A DNA stretch of 64,000 nt from Arachnia propionica (GTDB taxonomy: Bacteria > Actinomycetota > Actinomycetes > Propionibacteriales > Propionibacteriaceae), in assembly GCF_003932785.1 (NCBI RefSeq), contig NZ_RQYT01000003.1, forward strand, positions 1 to 64,000, given 5' to 3'. Below, one piece after another: positions 25,460-34,343 of the stretch; positions within the stretch are counted from its first letter, which is position 1, and the number at the start of each line of letters is the position of its first letter. The notes below the pieces were generated by a model. The model searched no databases. It was not told the DNA's origin and saw only the letters and a list, made by a program, of their open reading frames with translations. Both the position numbers and the translations under genes were made by a program.

Positions 25460-26392
25460 TCAGACCTTGCGGATCGCGATGGTCCGCACGCTGTGATCCG
25501 GGCCCTTGCTGAGGATCGCGGTGGCCCGATCCTTCGTCGTGACGATGTTCTCGCGCAGGTTGGGGCCGTTGATGGACTCCCAGACGTGGGCCGCGAACTG
25601 CCTCGCCTCCGCCGGGCTCATCGTGGTGTAGTGCTTGAAGAAGCTGTCCTCGTCGCGGAAGGCCGTGTCGCGGAGCACCATGAACCGATCCATGAACCAG
25701 CGTCGGATGTCCTCCTCGGGGGCGTCGACATAGACCGAGAAATCGAAGAAGTCGCTCACCGCGGCTCCTGAGCGCCCCTGGGAGTCGGCTCGGGCGGGTT
25801 GCAGGACGTTGAGTCCCTCGATGATGAGGATGCCGGGGTTCTCGATGACGATCTGCTCACCCTCGACGATGTCGTAGACCTTGTGGCTGTACACCGGGGC
25901 GGTGACCCGGGGCTCCCCGGATTTGACGTCCATCACGAACTGCAGCAGCGCCTTGCGGTCGTAGGATTGCGGGAAGCCCTTCTGATCGAGCAGCCCTCGA
26001 CGCTCCAGCTCCGCATTGGGGTACAGGAAGCCGTCCGTGGTCACCAGATCCACCTTCGGGCTGCCCGGGGCGCGACGCAGCAGCTCCTGCAGCAGCCGGG
26101 CCGTCGTCGACTTCCCGACGGCGACGGAGCCGGCGATCCCGATGACGAACGGGGTGCGCCGCACCTTCAGGTTGAGGAACCGGTTCGAGTCGTCACACAG
26201 CCGACCCGCGTTCGCCATGTACAGGTGCAGCAGCTGCGTCAGCGGGCGGTAGATGTCCGCCACGTCGGCGGCGGAGGTGGGGTCGCCGAGGCCACGGAGA
26301 CGCTCCAGCGTGGCCTCGTCGAGGTCGATCTCGGTGTTGTCGGCGAGAGCCGCCCACGCCTTGCGGCGCAGCACGACGTAGGGACGGGACAT
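25460..26392 (-). CDS. coaA: Pantothenate kinase, type I
   Basis: 310 residues, usual size. Phosphorylates pantothenate, the first and rate-setting step of coenzyme A synthesis. The Walker A motif GSVAVGKS is at 88-95, followed by VTTDGFLYPN with the catalytic Asp, and EGLNVLQ. Positions in the R-x-F-x2-SVYVDA region also fit. A -10-like TAGCAT at 26422-26427 and a GAGGGGG ribosome site precede the ATG, so it has its own promoter although it follows nadE by 42 bases on the same strand. Confidence 0.96.
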   Translation of the reverse strand: MSRPYVVLRRKAWAALADNTEIDLDEATLERLRGLGDPTSAADVADIYRPLTQLLHLYMANAGRLCDDSNRFLNLKVRRTPFVIGIAGSVAVGKSTTARLLQELLRRAPGSPKVDLVTTDGFLYPNAELERRGLLDQKGFPQSYDRKALLQFVMDVKSGEPRVTAPVYSHKVYDIVEGEQIVIENPGILIIEGLNVLQPARADSQGRSGAAVSDFFDFSVYVDAPEEDIRRWFMDRFMVLRDTAFRDEDSFFKHYTTMSPAEARQFAAHVWESINGPNLRENIVTTKDRATAILSKGPDHSVRTIAIRKV

Positions 26393-26434
26393 GGGAAACC
26401 CCCTCGGTTCAGGACTCGAGCATGCTACCCAGCA

Positions 26435-28492
26435 TCACGACGGGATGTCGCGTTCGATCTCCTCCAGCCACACCTTCGCCGTCACGTCGGAGGGCATCCG
26501 CCAGTCGCCACGTGGCGACAGGGAGCCGCCTGAGACCACCTTGGGCCCGTTCGGCAGGGTGCTCCGCTTGAACTGGTTCGTCGCGAAGCGGCGTACGAAC
26601 ACCTGCAGCCAACCCCGGATCGTCGCGAGGTCGTAGGAGCGACGATCCGTCTCGGCCATGCCCGCGGGCCAGTCCCCGACGGCGACGTCCCGCCACGCGT
26701 GATGGGCCAGGAAGGCGATTCTCCGGGGCCGCATCCCGTGCCTGAGAAGGTGGTACAGGGTGAAGTCCTGCAACTCGTAGGGGCCGATCGTGGCCTCGGT
26801 GGACTGCGGGACCTCGCCGGGGCGGGTCGGGATGAGCTCCGGGCTGATCTCGGTGCCCAGTACGGAGGCCAGCACCTCGTTCACCCGCTCGTCGAACTGT
26901 CCGGAGGCGATGACCCAGCGGATGAGGTGCTGGATGAGGGTCTTCGGCACCCCGGCGTTGACCCCGTAGTGGCTCATGTGGTCGCCCACCCCGTAGGTGC
27001 ACCAGCCCAGCGCCAGCTCCGACAGGTCGCCGGTGCCGACGACGATGCCGCCGTGGTGGTTGGCCGCCCGGAACAGGAAGTCGTAGCGGATGCCGGCCTG
27101 GACGTTCTCGAAGGTGATGTCGTAGGTGTCCTGGCCCTCGGCGTAGGGGTGGCCCAGGTCGGCGAGCATCTGTGTGGCCATGGGCCGGATGTCGACGGTC
27201 TCGAACGTCACGCCGAGGGCCTCGGACAGGGCTTGGGCGTTGTTGCGGGTGTGCTCGGTGGTGGCGAAGCCGGGCATGGTCCAGGCGAGGATGTGGGTCC
27301 GGGGCAGGCCCAGCCGGTCGCAGGCCTTCGCCGCGACGATGAGGGCGTGGGTCGAGTCGAGGCCGCCCGAGACTCCGATGCAGAGCTTCGGGGCGCGTGC
27401 CGGGTCGCCGCCGCCGATGGCGAGCATCCGTCGCTCCAGACCTGAGACCTGGATGTTGTAACCCTCGAAGCAGTCCTGCTCCAGCTGGGACCGGTCGTTC
27501 GGGACGAAGGGGAAACGATCGAGGGGACGTCGCAGGCCGAGATCCCCCGTGGGTGGGCTGGCCTCGAAGTCGATGCTGGACAGGAAGGTGGCGAAGCGCT
27601 GACGGTTGTCGTCGAAGGAGCCCTGCCGCATCCGCTCCTGCCGGATCCGGTCCAGGTCCACGTCGGCGACGGTGAGTTGCGCCTCGCGGGGGAAGCGTTC
27701 CCCCTCGGCCAGCAGTGCCCCCATCTCGTGGATCATGGTGTGACCGTCCCAGGCCAGGTCGGTGGTCGACTCGCCGAACATGGCCGCCGCATAGACGTAG
27801 GCCCCAAGGCACCGTTTCGACGCCGCAGCCGCCAGGGCCCGTCGATCCGAGGCCCGGCCGATGGTGATGGGGGAGGCCGACAGGTTCATCATCACCGTCG
27901 CTCCGCCCAGGGCCGCCTCGTGGCTGGGGGGGATCGGCACCCACAGGTCCTCGCAGATCTCGACATGGATCCTCAGATCCGGCAGGTCCTTGGCGGAGAA
28001 CAGCAGTTCGCCGCCGAACGGGATCGCCTCGTCGCTCCACTCGGGGATCATCACGGAATCGCCGGGGCTGTCCTCGCCGGGGGCGAAGTGTCGCTTCTCG
28101 TAGAACTCGCGGTAGTTCGGCAGGTAGCTCTTCGGCACCACGCCCAGCACTCGGCCCCGATGGATCACCACCGCGCAGTTGTACAGCCGGTGCCGCAGCT
28201 TCACCGGCGCACCGACGGCGAACAACGGGCCGAGCTCCGCCGTCTCGGCGGCGATCCGCGCCACGGCCGCGATGACCGCGTCGAGCAAGGAGTCGTTGAG
28301 CAGCAGGTCGTCGATGGCGTAGCCGCTGACCGACAGTTCCGGGAAGACCAGGGCTGCGACGGCCTGCTCGTGGGCCCGGTGGACGGTGGCGATGATGCGT
28401 TCGGCGTTGGTGGCGGGGTCGAAGTCGGCGACGGGCAGCGTCGCGGCAGCGACCCGCGCGAACCCCTGGGCGTAGAGGTTGTGGAAGTCCAT
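26435..28492 (-). CDS. nadE: Glutamine-dependent NAD+ synthetase
   Basis: 685 residues. Makes NAD+ from nicotinate adenine dinucleotide using ammonia from glutamine. The N-terminal nitrilase-type glutaminase (1-~300) has the catalytic triad Glu52, Lys121 and Cys180 ([24 protein letters not shown]). The C-terminal synthetase has the ATP-pyrophosphatase loop SGGLDS. The ATG at 28492 is chosen over 28498: a -10 box TAGGGT (28500-28505) lies 7 bases upstream, which suits a leaderless transcript, and this start gives the family residue numbering. Confidence 0.95.
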   Translation of the reverse strand: MDFHNLYAQGFARVAAATLPVADFDPATNAERIIATVHRAHEQAVAALVFPELSVSGYAIDDLLLNDSLLDAVIAAVARIAAETAELGPLFAVGAPVKLRHRLYNCAVVIHRGRVLGVVPKSYLPNYREFYEKRHFAPGEDSPGDSVMIPEWSDEAIPFGGELLFSAKDLPDLRIHVEICEDLWVPIPPSHEAALGGATVMMNLSASPITIGRASDRRALAAAASKRCLGAYVYAAAMFGESTTDLAWDGHTMIHEMGALLAEGERFPREAQLTVADVDLDRIRQERMRQGSFDDNRQRFATFLSSIDFEASPPTGDLGLRRPLDRFPFVPNDRSQLEQDCFEGYNIQVSGLERRMLAIGGGDPARAPKLCIGVSGGLDSTHALIVAAKACDRLGLPRTHILAWTMPGFATTEHTRNNAQALSEALGVTFETVDIRPMATQMLADLGHPYAEGQDTYDITFENVQAGIRYDFLFRAANHHGGIVVGTGDLSELALGWCTYGVGDHMSHYGVNAGVPKTLIQHLIRWVIASGQFDERVNEVLASVLGTEISPELIPTRPGEVPQSTEATIGPYELQDFTLYHLLRHGMRPRRIAFLAHHAWRDVAVGDWPAGMAETDRRSYDLATIRGWLQVFVRRFATNQFKRSTLPNGPKVVSGGSLSPRGDWRMPSDVTAKVWLEEIERDIPS

Positions 28493-28563
28493 GACCATGA
28501 CCCTATCTCTCCGGCGGAAAAGGTGACGCGCCCATGGAAGTCAAGAAATGCGCAGCTGTGATG

Positions 28564-28569
28564 TACGGT
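28564..28569 (+). promoter_or_regulatory. glmS -10 box, leaderless arrangement
   Basis: TACGGT, preceded by TGATG (extended -10 type), ends 7 bases before the GTG start of glmS. There is no ribosome site between, so a leaderless transcript is likely. The nadE -10 lies on the opposite strand at 28500-28505, making this a compact divergent promoter. Confidence 0.55.
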
Positions 28570-28576
28570 TCTCCTC

Positions 28577-30406
28577 GTGTGTGGAATCGTTGGATACCTG
28601 GGCAGCCGCGACGGGCGGCAGATCGTCGTCGACGGACTGCGTCGACTTGAGTACCGCGGCTACGACTCGGCGGGCATCGCCGTCGTCGCCGACGGGGAGC
28701 TGAGCCACGCGAAGAAGGCGGGCAAGATCGCCAATCTCGCCGCCGCGATGGAGGCCGAGCCCCTGCCCGCCTCCGGCACGGCCATCGGCCACACCCGTTG
28801 GGCCACCCACGGTGCCCCCACCGACGCCAACTCCCACCCGCACCTCGCCGGGAGGGCCGCGGTGGTCCACAACGGGATCATCGAGAATCATGCCGCGCTC
28901 CGGGACGGCCTGACGGGGCCGTTCGCCTCGGAGACCGACTCGGAGGTGGCTGCTCATCTCCTGGACCGCGAACTCGCCGCTGGGGCGGACCTCGTCGAGG
29001 CGATGCGTGCCGTGGTGAAGCGGCTGGAGGGAACCTTCACGCTCGTCGCCGTCGACGCCAAGGACCCGGACCGGATCGTCGCCGCCCGCCGCAACTCACC
29101 GCTGGTGGTGGGGATCGGTGACGGCGAGTACTTTCTCGCCTCGGACGTCGCGGCGTTCATCGCCCACACGCGCGACGCGCTCGAACTGGGTCAGGACCAG
29201 GTCGTCGAGCTGACCCGTGAGGGCGTCGAGGTGACCGACTTCGACGGCAACCCCGCCCCGACGCGGTCCTTCCACGTCGACTGGGACCTCACCGCCGCGC
29301 AGAAGCAGGGCTACGACTGGTTCATGCGCAAGGAGATCTTCGAGCAGCCCAAGGCCGTCGCCGACACGCTCCTGGGGCGCACCAATGAGCGCGGGGAAAT
29401 CGTCCTCGACGAGATCCGCATCAGCCCCGAGGAACTGCGCCGCATCAACAAGATCGTCATCGTCGCCTGCGGGACGGCCTTCTACGCCGGACTCGTCGCC
29501 AAGTACGCGATCGAGCACTGGACCAGGATCGCCTGCGAGGTCGAGCTGGCCTCCGAGTTCCGGTACCGCGACCCGATCATCGACCCCATGACCCTTGTGG
29601 TGACCATCTCGCAGTCCGGCGAGACCGCCGACACGCTCATGGCCATCCGGCACGCCCGGGAGCAGCACGCCAAGGTCATCGCGATCTGCAACACCAACGG
29701 CGCCACCATCCCGCGCGAGTCCGACGCCGTCATCTACACCCACGCCGGGCCGGAGATCGGGGTGGCCTCCACGAAGGGGTTCACCACCCAGCTCATCGCC
29801 TGCTACCTGCTGGGCCTGTTCCTCGCCCAGGTGCGGGGGATGAAGTACGCCGACGAGATCCGGACCATCCTCGACGAATTGCAGCGCATGCCGGAGGAGA
29901 TGCAGCGGGTTCTCGACGCGCAGCAGCAGGTCCTCGACCTGGCGGGCGAGCTGAAGGACGCGCCGTCGGTGCTGTTCCTCGGCCGTCACGTCGGGTACCC
30001 CGTCGCCCTCGAGGGGGCACTCAAGCTCAAGGAGCTCGCCTACATCCATGCGGAGGGATTCGCGGCGGGTGAGCTCAAGCACGGCCCGATCGCGCTCGTC
30101 TCCCCGGGACTGCCCATGTTCGTCGTCGTGCCGCCCCACAGCCGTGACCAGCTGCGCGACAAGGTGATCTCCAACATCGCCGAGGTGCGGGCCAGGGGGG
30201 CGCGCACCATCGTGCTGGCCGAGGCCGACGACGCGGAGGCGCGCGAGCACGCGGACGTCTTCCTCGCGCTGCCGCGGGTCTCGACGCTCATCCAGCCGTT
30301 GCTGGCGATCCTGCCGCTGCAACTGTTCGCCTGCGAGGTCGCCACCCAGCGCGGCCACGACGTCGACCAGCCCCGCAACCTGGCGAAGTCCGTCACCGTG
30401 GAGTGA
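28577..30406 (+). CDS. glmS: Glutamine-fructose-6-phosphate aminotransferase (isomerising)
   Basis: 609 residues. Forms glucosamine-6-phosphate from fructose-6-phosphate and glutamine. The N-terminal class II glutaminase begins MCGIVGYLG, with Cys2 as the nucleophile after Met removal, and includes HTRWATHGAP. Two SIS isomerase domains follow (SQSGETADTLMAI; HVGYPVALEGALKLKELAYIHAEG). The end NLAKSVTVE is the family C-terminal tail. No Firmicutes-type glmS ribozyme is present. Confidence 0.97.
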   Translation: MCGIVGYLGSRDGRQIVVDGLRRLEYRGYDSAGIAVVADGELSHAKKAGKIANLAAAMEAEPLPASGTAIGHTRWATHGAPTDANSHPHLAGRAAVVHNGIIENHAALRDGLTGPFASETDSEVAAHLLDRELAAGADLVEAMRAVVKRLEGTFTLVAVDAKDPDRIVAARRNSPLVVGIGDGEYFLASDVAAFIAHTRDALELGQDQVVELTREGVEVTDFDGNPAPTRSFHVDWDLTAAQKQGYDWFMRKEIFEQPKAVADTLLGRTNERGEIVLDEIRISPEELRRINKIVIVACGTAFYAGLVAKYAIEHWTRIACEVELASEFRYRDPIIDPMTLVVTISQSGETADTLMAIRHAREQHAKVIAICNTNGATIPRESDAVIYTHAGPEIGVASTKGFTTQLIACYLLGLFLAQVRGMKYADEIRTILDELQRMPEEMQRVLDAQQQVLDLAGELKDAPSVLFLGRHVGYPVALEGALKLKELAYIHAEGFAAGELKHGPIALVSPGLPMFVVVPPHSRDQLRDKVISNIAEVRARGARTIVLAEADDAEAREHADVFLALPRVSTLIQPLLAILPLQLFACEVATQRGHDVDQPRNLAKSVTVE

Positions 30407-30422
30407 GCAGGCGGTGGCCGCG

Positions 30423-30428
30423 TAGGCT
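30423..30428 (+). promoter_or_regulatory. acpS -10 box, leaderless arrangement
   Basis: TAGGCT lies 6 bases before the acpS ATG, with no ribosome site in between. No good -35 was seen. The same spacing recurs upstream of several other genes in this window. Confidence 0.5.
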
Positions 30429-30434
30429 GGCCGG

Positions 30435-30785
30435 ATGATCGTCGGTATCGGCACGGACCTGTGCGTCATCGAACGTTTCGAGGCGATGTTGGCGCGACGC
30501 CCGGGGATCGCCGAGCGGCTCCTCACCCCCGGCGAGCGTGCCCTGCCCGTGCGCTCACAGGCGGCCCGGTTCGCCGCGAAGGAGGCGCTCGCCAAGGCGC
30601 TGCGGAGTCCCGGAGGGCTGCGCTGGCTCGACGCGGAGGTGGTCACCGACCAGGCCGGGGCGCCCGCCTTCGTCCTCACCGGCACCGTCGCCCGGGCCGC
30701 GGCGGCGCTCGGGGTCTCAAGGGTGCATCTCAGTCTCTCCCACGACGGCGGCCTCGCCACGGCCTTCGTGGTGTGCGAGTCATGA
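30435..30785 (+). CDS. acpS: Holo-[acyl-carrier-protein] synthase
   Basis: 116 residues. Transfers 4'-phosphopantetheine from CoA to acyl carrier protein. The two signature motifs are GIGTDLCVIERFE (Mg-binding Asp8) and RFAAKEALAKAL (Glu-Lys). The end VHLSLSHDGGLATAFV is the usual beta strand of the family. Its stop overlaps the nnrD start by 4 bases (ATGA), a common pairing in actinobacteria. Confidence 0.94.
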   Translation: MIVGIGTDLCVIERFEAMLARRPGIAERLLTPGERALPVRSQAARFAAKEALAKALRSPGGLRWLDAEVVTDQAGAPAFVLTGTVARAAAALGVSRVHLSLSHDGGLATAFVVCES

Positions 30786-31624
30786 CCCGGGATCCGCAGC
30801 TTGGCCAGCTCGCCGACCTGTGGCCCGTGCCCGGTGCGACGAGCCACAAGTACAGCCGGGGCGTCGTCGGCATCGATGCGGGCTCGGCCCGTTACCCGGG
30901 GGCGGCGTTGCTGGCCGTGGCAGGCGCGCTCGGGGCGGGGCCCGGCATGGTCCGTTACCTGGGCTCGGCACCCGGGGAGCTCGTCGTCGCCCGGTTCCCC
31001 AGTGTGGTGCTCGCCGACGGTCAGGTCCAGGCCATGGTGCTCGGCCCCGGCTGGGGAGAACGCAGCGACGCCGGACGTCGGCTGGAGGAGGCGATCGAAC
31101 GGGAGGTCCCCCTGGTCCTCGACGCGGAGGCCCTGCGGTTGCTGCCCCGTCGGCTGCCACACGGCAGCCTCGCCACCCCACACGCAGGAGAACTGGCCGC
31201 CATGCTCGCCACCGAACGCCCGGTCGTCGAGGCCGACCCGGCCGCCGCAGCGCGTCGTGCCGCTGCGCAGTTCGGGGTGACGGTGCTGCTCAAGGGGGCC
31301 ATCCAACCGGTCGTCACTCCGGAGGGTGTGATCAGGCGCGCGATTCCAGGACCGGCATGGACCGCCCAGGCGGGATCGGGGGATGTGCTCGCCGGGGTCT
31401 GCGGGACGCTGCTCGCTGCGGGTCTGTCAGCCGCGGACGCGGCCTGGGCGGCCGCCAGCCTCCAGGCCGTCGTCGCCGCCCGTCACCCGGGTCCCTGGAC
31501 GCCGGACGTCCAGGCCGCACGGTTCCCACAGGTCGTGGCCGACCTCGCCCGGGACGCGTCAGGATCGTGCTGTGCAAATGGGGTCCCTCCGGACGGGACA
31601 GGGCCGGATCGCCCGACCGGATGA
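30782..31624 (+). CDS. nnrD: ADP/ATP-dependent (S)-NAD(P)H-hydrate dehydratase
   Basis: 280 residues, ribokinase-like. Repairs hydrated NAD(P)H. Family motifs are a glycine-rich HKYSRGVVGIDAGSARYPGA start, LGPGWG, ATPHAGELAAML, LLKGAIQPVV and the catalytic GSGDVLAG loop. The usual N-terminal NnrE epimerase domain is absent, so it is a stand-alone dehydratase. The ATG at 30782 overlaps the acpS stop. Upstream extensions in the same frame run through acpS and are rejected. The final ~25 residues (after about 255) are unlike the family. Confidence 0.88.
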   Translation: MTRDPQLGQLADLWPVPGATSHKYSRGVVGIDAGSARYPGAALLAVAGALGAGPGMVRYLGSAPGELVVARFPSVVLADGQVQAMVLGPGWGERSDAGRRLEEAIEREVPLVLDAEALRLLPRRLPHGSLATPHAGELAAMLATERPVVEADPAAAARRAAAQFGVTVLLKGAIQPVVTPEGVIRRAIPGPAWTAQAGSGDVLAGVCGTLLAAGLSAADAAWAAASLQAVVAARHPGPWTPDVQAARFPQVVADLARDASGSCCANGVPPDGTGPDRPTG

Positions 31625-31711
31625 GGGAGCGGCTACGCGAATCCACGGCGGCGGACCCGTGTCGAGATCTCCGGGGGATTCGCGCCCAGCTCGAGTGCCA
31701 GCAGCCACCAT

Positions 31712-31788
31712 GGTCACGAATCGCCGTGCTGCTTCCATGGCGGCGTTGACATCGCGATCTCACCGAAGCAAGGCGGCGATTCGTGACC
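31712..31788. repeat. Short inverted-repeat element, family 2, intact copy
   Basis: A 77-base element flanked by GGTCACGAATCGCCG and its exact reverse complement CGGCGATTCGTGACC. The centre includes GGCGTTGACATCGCGA. A degenerate second copy is at 267-346. Too short to code. It behaves like a miniature element or a REP-type repeat. Confidence 0.7.
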
Positions 31789-31837
31789 AGCCCATCCTTC
31801 AGTCACCTCCTCCCACCGGCCGCCAGTGTGCTGATTC

Positions 31838-31936
31838 GCCTGCCTTGGTTCGGAAATGCCTGCCTTGTCCGGAATCGCCTGCCGAACAAGGCAGGCGAGC
31901 CACACCGAAGGCAGGCGAACCCGCGTCAAGGCAGGC
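31838..31936. repeat. 20-base-spaced array of GCCTGCC/GGCAGGC motifs
   Basis: Three GCCTGCCTTG-type motifs (31838, 31858, 31877) are followed by three CAAGGCAGGC-type motifs (31887, 31907, 31927). Spacing is about 20 bases within each half and the halves face each other, making the whole block an imperfect palindrome centred near 31885. It could fold as a large cruciform or hairpin, or bind a protein on one DNA face every two turns. Confidence 0.65.
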
Positions 31937-32047
31937 GAACCCGCCGCGGTCACGGATCGACGTCGTGGAGGATTGTGCGGGGAGGGTGGCCTCGGCTCGG
32001 GGGCAGCCTTGATGCCTCCGCTGAGCAACCCTCCGGGTGCCGAGGTC

Positions 32048-32878
32048 TCACCTCGCCTGCACGCGGCGGCTCCAATCCCGCAGCAGGGCGGCGACGATCT
32101 CGGGCTGTTCCAGATGCACGTTGTGCCCTGCTTCGTCGAGGACCGCGAAGCTTGCCCGTGGATAGGCTGACAGCAGTTCATGCTGATCCCGGAAGCCGAC
32201 CACGTGGTCCTGTCTTCCCGTCACGATGAGCGTCGGCCCTTCAAACGGGGGAACCGAGTGCTCCGGGGCGGCGCCGAGGCTGTACCGCCGACCGAGTCGA
32301 GCCATCGCCACCGGGTCCGCGGCCTTGATTCCGGGCAGGGCGGCATCCCTGAAGCGTTCCCAGGAAGGTCTGGTCCAGCAGGTGGCGATCTGGGTGAACT
32401 CCTCACGGTCCGGCTCGGGCAGCGACGCCAGTAGGGCCTCGTCCCGTGCCACCACCGTCTGTTCGGGGACGCGACGTGCCGAGACATCCGAGTCCACCAC
32501 CGGGGCGAGCAAGGCGACCCCACGCACCTGTTCCCGATGTCGCGCCGCCAGCCAGCGCACCAGGAGACCACCGAGCGAGTTGCCGAGCAGCGCGAAGGGC
32601 TGCTCTCCCAGCAACTCGGCGACTGTCTGTTCCAGCCAGTGAGCAATCTCCGGCAACCCGCCGGGGCCTTCACTGAGGGGAGGAGTCCCTCCGAATCCCG
32701 GCAGGTCCAGGTAGATGCGTTCCCAACCGCAGGAGTCGAGGGTGTCGTCGAGTGCGAGCAGCAGCCGATGGTCAACCCCGTTGCCATGCACCAGGACGAG
32801 TGGCTCTCCCTCGCCCCGTCGCACCACGTGACCACGGCGGCCAGCGATCCGCTGCCCCTCATCGTTCCGGGCATCCAT
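32048..32878 (-). CDS. Alpha/beta hydrolase
   Basis: 276 residues, cytoplasmic. Oxyanion motif HGNG at 31-34, nucleophile elbow GNSLGG with Ser101, acid Asp224 (GRQDH) and His252 (GHNVH) complete a catalytic triad. The fold resembles meta-cleavage hydrolases, esterases and haloperoxidase-like enzymes, and the substrate cannot be told. A -10 box TAGGCT (32885-32890) lies 6 bases upstream of the ATG, so its transcript may be leaderless. The gene stands alone between repeat-rich spacers. Confidence 0.85.
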   Translation of the reverse strand: MDARNDEGQRIAGRRGHVVRRGEGEPLVLVHGNGVDHRLLLALDDTLDSCGWERIYLDLPGFGGTPPLSEGPGGLPEIAHWLEQTVAELLGEQPFALLGNSLGGLLVRWLAARHREQVRGVALLAPVVDSDVSARRVPEQTVVARDEALLASLPEPDREEFTQIATCWTRPSWERFRDAALPGIKAADPVAMARLGRRYSLGAAPEHSVPPFEGPTLIVTGRQDHVVGFRDQHELLSAYPRASFAVLDEAGHNVHLEQPEIVAALLRDWSRRVQAR

Positions 32879-33065
32879 GTTCCAAGCCTAGATGAGCGAG
32901 AGGTGCCCGCGACGCAGCGTGTGGTGCCGACCGAGGCGGCTTGAGACGTTACCTTGGGCGCGATCTCGTCAGGGCGCCCGGATCCGGGTCTGCCCTGAAG
33001 CGGACGATCACTCATGAGTTGCCGGACGGAACGAACATTCGCCTCCCTGACCTGGTTTCAGCTTA

Positions 33066-33224
33066 GAGGGCGCGCGGATAGGTGCATCTACTGCGGTCGC
33101 CCCGGTGTCCCCCCTGGCTGTGTTGTCCTCCTCGAACGCACGATCCAGTGTGCTCTTCGTCGTCCGCCTTGCCAGGACGCCACCGTGACGATCCTCGTCA
33201 CGATCCCCCTATCCGCGCACCCTC
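33066..33224 (+). mobile_element. MITE-like element, copy B (complete)
   Basis: A 159-base element with 17-base terminal inverted repeats, GAGGGCGCGCGGATAGG at 33066-33082 and CCTATCCGCGCACCCTC at 33208-33224 (one mismatch). The body matches 1-142 in the opposite orientation with roughly ten differences. No clear target-site duplication and no coding frame, so a non-autonomous element is the best reading. Confidence 0.72.
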
Positions 33225-33593
33225 TCAGAGGGAGCGGCTCACCAAGTTCCCAGTGCGAATGCTGTGCGACGTCTGCAGGACGCCGTGACGCTGTTGGCCT
33301 GTGCCGGACCCGGAGGTCTGGTCCCTGCCCCGAGCACGTCGATGCGCGCGAACCTGAACCACGTGGTGAAGTGTCTGTGGGCGGTGGGGCGCCAGCAGTG
33401 CCAGCGAATCGAGTTCGAGCCGTCCAATGCACTCAGACCTTTCGTCAGGACTGGGTGGTTCCGTCCTTCCTCGGCTCCACCACCGTCGCGGCGTCCACGC
33501 GCCGCCGCCCCGCACCCGGGAGGGGGTGACCACGTGGGGTCCTCCTGGGCCGCTCAGCAGTCCTGAATCGTCGTGGTCTCCTTCTCGCCCTTC

Positions 33594-33599
33594 TACACT
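33594..33599 (+). promoter_or_regulatory. pxpA -10 box, leaderless arrangement
   Basis: TACACT lies 6 bases before the ATG at 33606. There is no ribosome site between, so translation probably starts at the mRNA 5' end. This also supports 33606 over an upstream in-frame start at 33573. Confidence 0.55.
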
Positions 33600-33605
33600 C
33601 GGGCC

Positions 33606-34343
33606 ATGCGGATTGACCTCAATGCGGATGTGGGGGAGTCTTTCGGCCGGTGGCGGCTCGGTGACGACGAGGCCCTCTTGGCGCAGATCTCCAGCGCGAA
33701 CGTCGCCTGTGGTTTCCATGCGGGTGATCCGCTCACACTCACCACCACGTGCCGGATCGCCCGAGAACGCGGGGTCGCGATCGGGGCCCAGGTCAGTTAC
33801 CGGGACCTCGCCGGGTTCGGGCGGCGTTTCATCGACGCCACCCACGACGAGCTGCGTGCGGATGTGGTCTACCAGATCGGGGCGTTGCAGGGAATCAGCC
33901 GGGCGGTGGCCTACGTCAAACCCCACGGCGCGCTCTACCACGCCACGATCAGCAACGAGGCCCACGCCGCCGCCGTCGTCGACGCGGCCGCCCGGTTCGG
34001 GCTGCCCCTGCTGGGCCTGCCCGGCTCCCTTCTCCTCCGGCTCGCAGTGGACAGGGGACTCCGAGCCATTCGGGAGGGTTTCGCCGATCGTGGCTATCTT
34101 CCCGATGGTCGTCTGGTGCCCCGCGACCAGCCCGGCGCCCTCGTCACCGATGCCGACGCCGTCGCCGCCCGGGTGGTGCGGCTGGCCACGACGGGGGAGA
34201 TCGAGGCCGTCGACGGCACCGTGCTGCGTCCCCGGGTGGACTCGGTGTGCCTCCACGGCGACACCCCCGGCGCGGCCCAGTTGGCAGCTCGGGTGCGCGA
34301 TGCGCTGACCACGGCGGGCGTCGAGGTCGCCTCCTTCGCATGA
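33606..34343 (+). CDS. pxpA: 5-oxoprolinase subunit A (LamB/YcsF family)
   Basis: 245 residues. With PxpB and PxpC it hydrolyses 5-oxoproline (pyroglutamate) to glutamate using ATP. The opening IDLNADVGESFGRW and the segment ISSANVACGFHAGDP are diagnostic, followed by AYVKPHGALYH. The stop overlaps the start of the PxpBC gene by 4 bases, consistent with subunit co-translation. Substrate arises from spontaneous cyclisation of glutamine or from host peptides. Confidence 0.95.
   Translation: MRIDLNADVGESFGRWRLGDDEALLAQISSANVACGFHAGDPLTLTTTCRIARERGVAIGAQVSYRDLAGFGRRFIDATHDELRADVVYQIGALQGISRAVAYVKPHGALYHATISNEAHAAAVVDAAARFGLPLLGLPGSLLLRLAVDRGLRAIREGFADRGYLPDGRLVPRDQPGALVTDADAVAARVVRLATTGEIEAVDGTVLRPRVDSVCLHGDTPGAAQLAARVRDALTTAGVEVASFA

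Larger units (their letters stand above)
31625..32047. other. Non-coding, repeat-rich intergenic region
   Basis: No credible gene. It holds a GTGTCGAGATC half-REP at about 31659, a complete 77-base inverted-repeat element (31712-31788) and a symmetrical array of GCCTGCC motifs (31838-31936). It separates nnrD from the convergent alpha/beta hydrolase gene. Confidence 0.55.
32879..33605. other. Intergenic region containing an inverted-repeat element and possible gene remnants
   Basis: The 159-base element at 33066-33224 is the only clear feature. 33225-33590 contains a 100-codon plus-strand frame (33264-33566) whose product I do not recognise. It has no ribosome site and ends in low-complexity Pro/Ser sequence, so it is probably a decayed fragment. 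The pxpA -10 box closes the region. Confidence 0.45.

Noticed and set aside
28499-28576. glmS ribozyme or riboswitch
   Set aside because: The spacer before glmS is only 78 bases and is accounted for by divergent -10 boxes. The ribozyme is a Firmicutes feature and no matching structure was seen.
29096-31306. 736-codon minus-strand frame across glmS and acpS
   Set aside because: Covers two clearly identified genes in antisense, has no domain signature and includes regions of implausible composition.
31838-31936. CRISPR-like repeat array
   Set aside because: Unit spacing of about 20 bases is too short, half the repeats are inverted, and there are no cas genes.
33264-33566. 100-codon plus-strand frame before pxpA
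   Set aside because: No ribosome site, unrecognised product, low-complexity end. Kept only as a possible decayed fragment.
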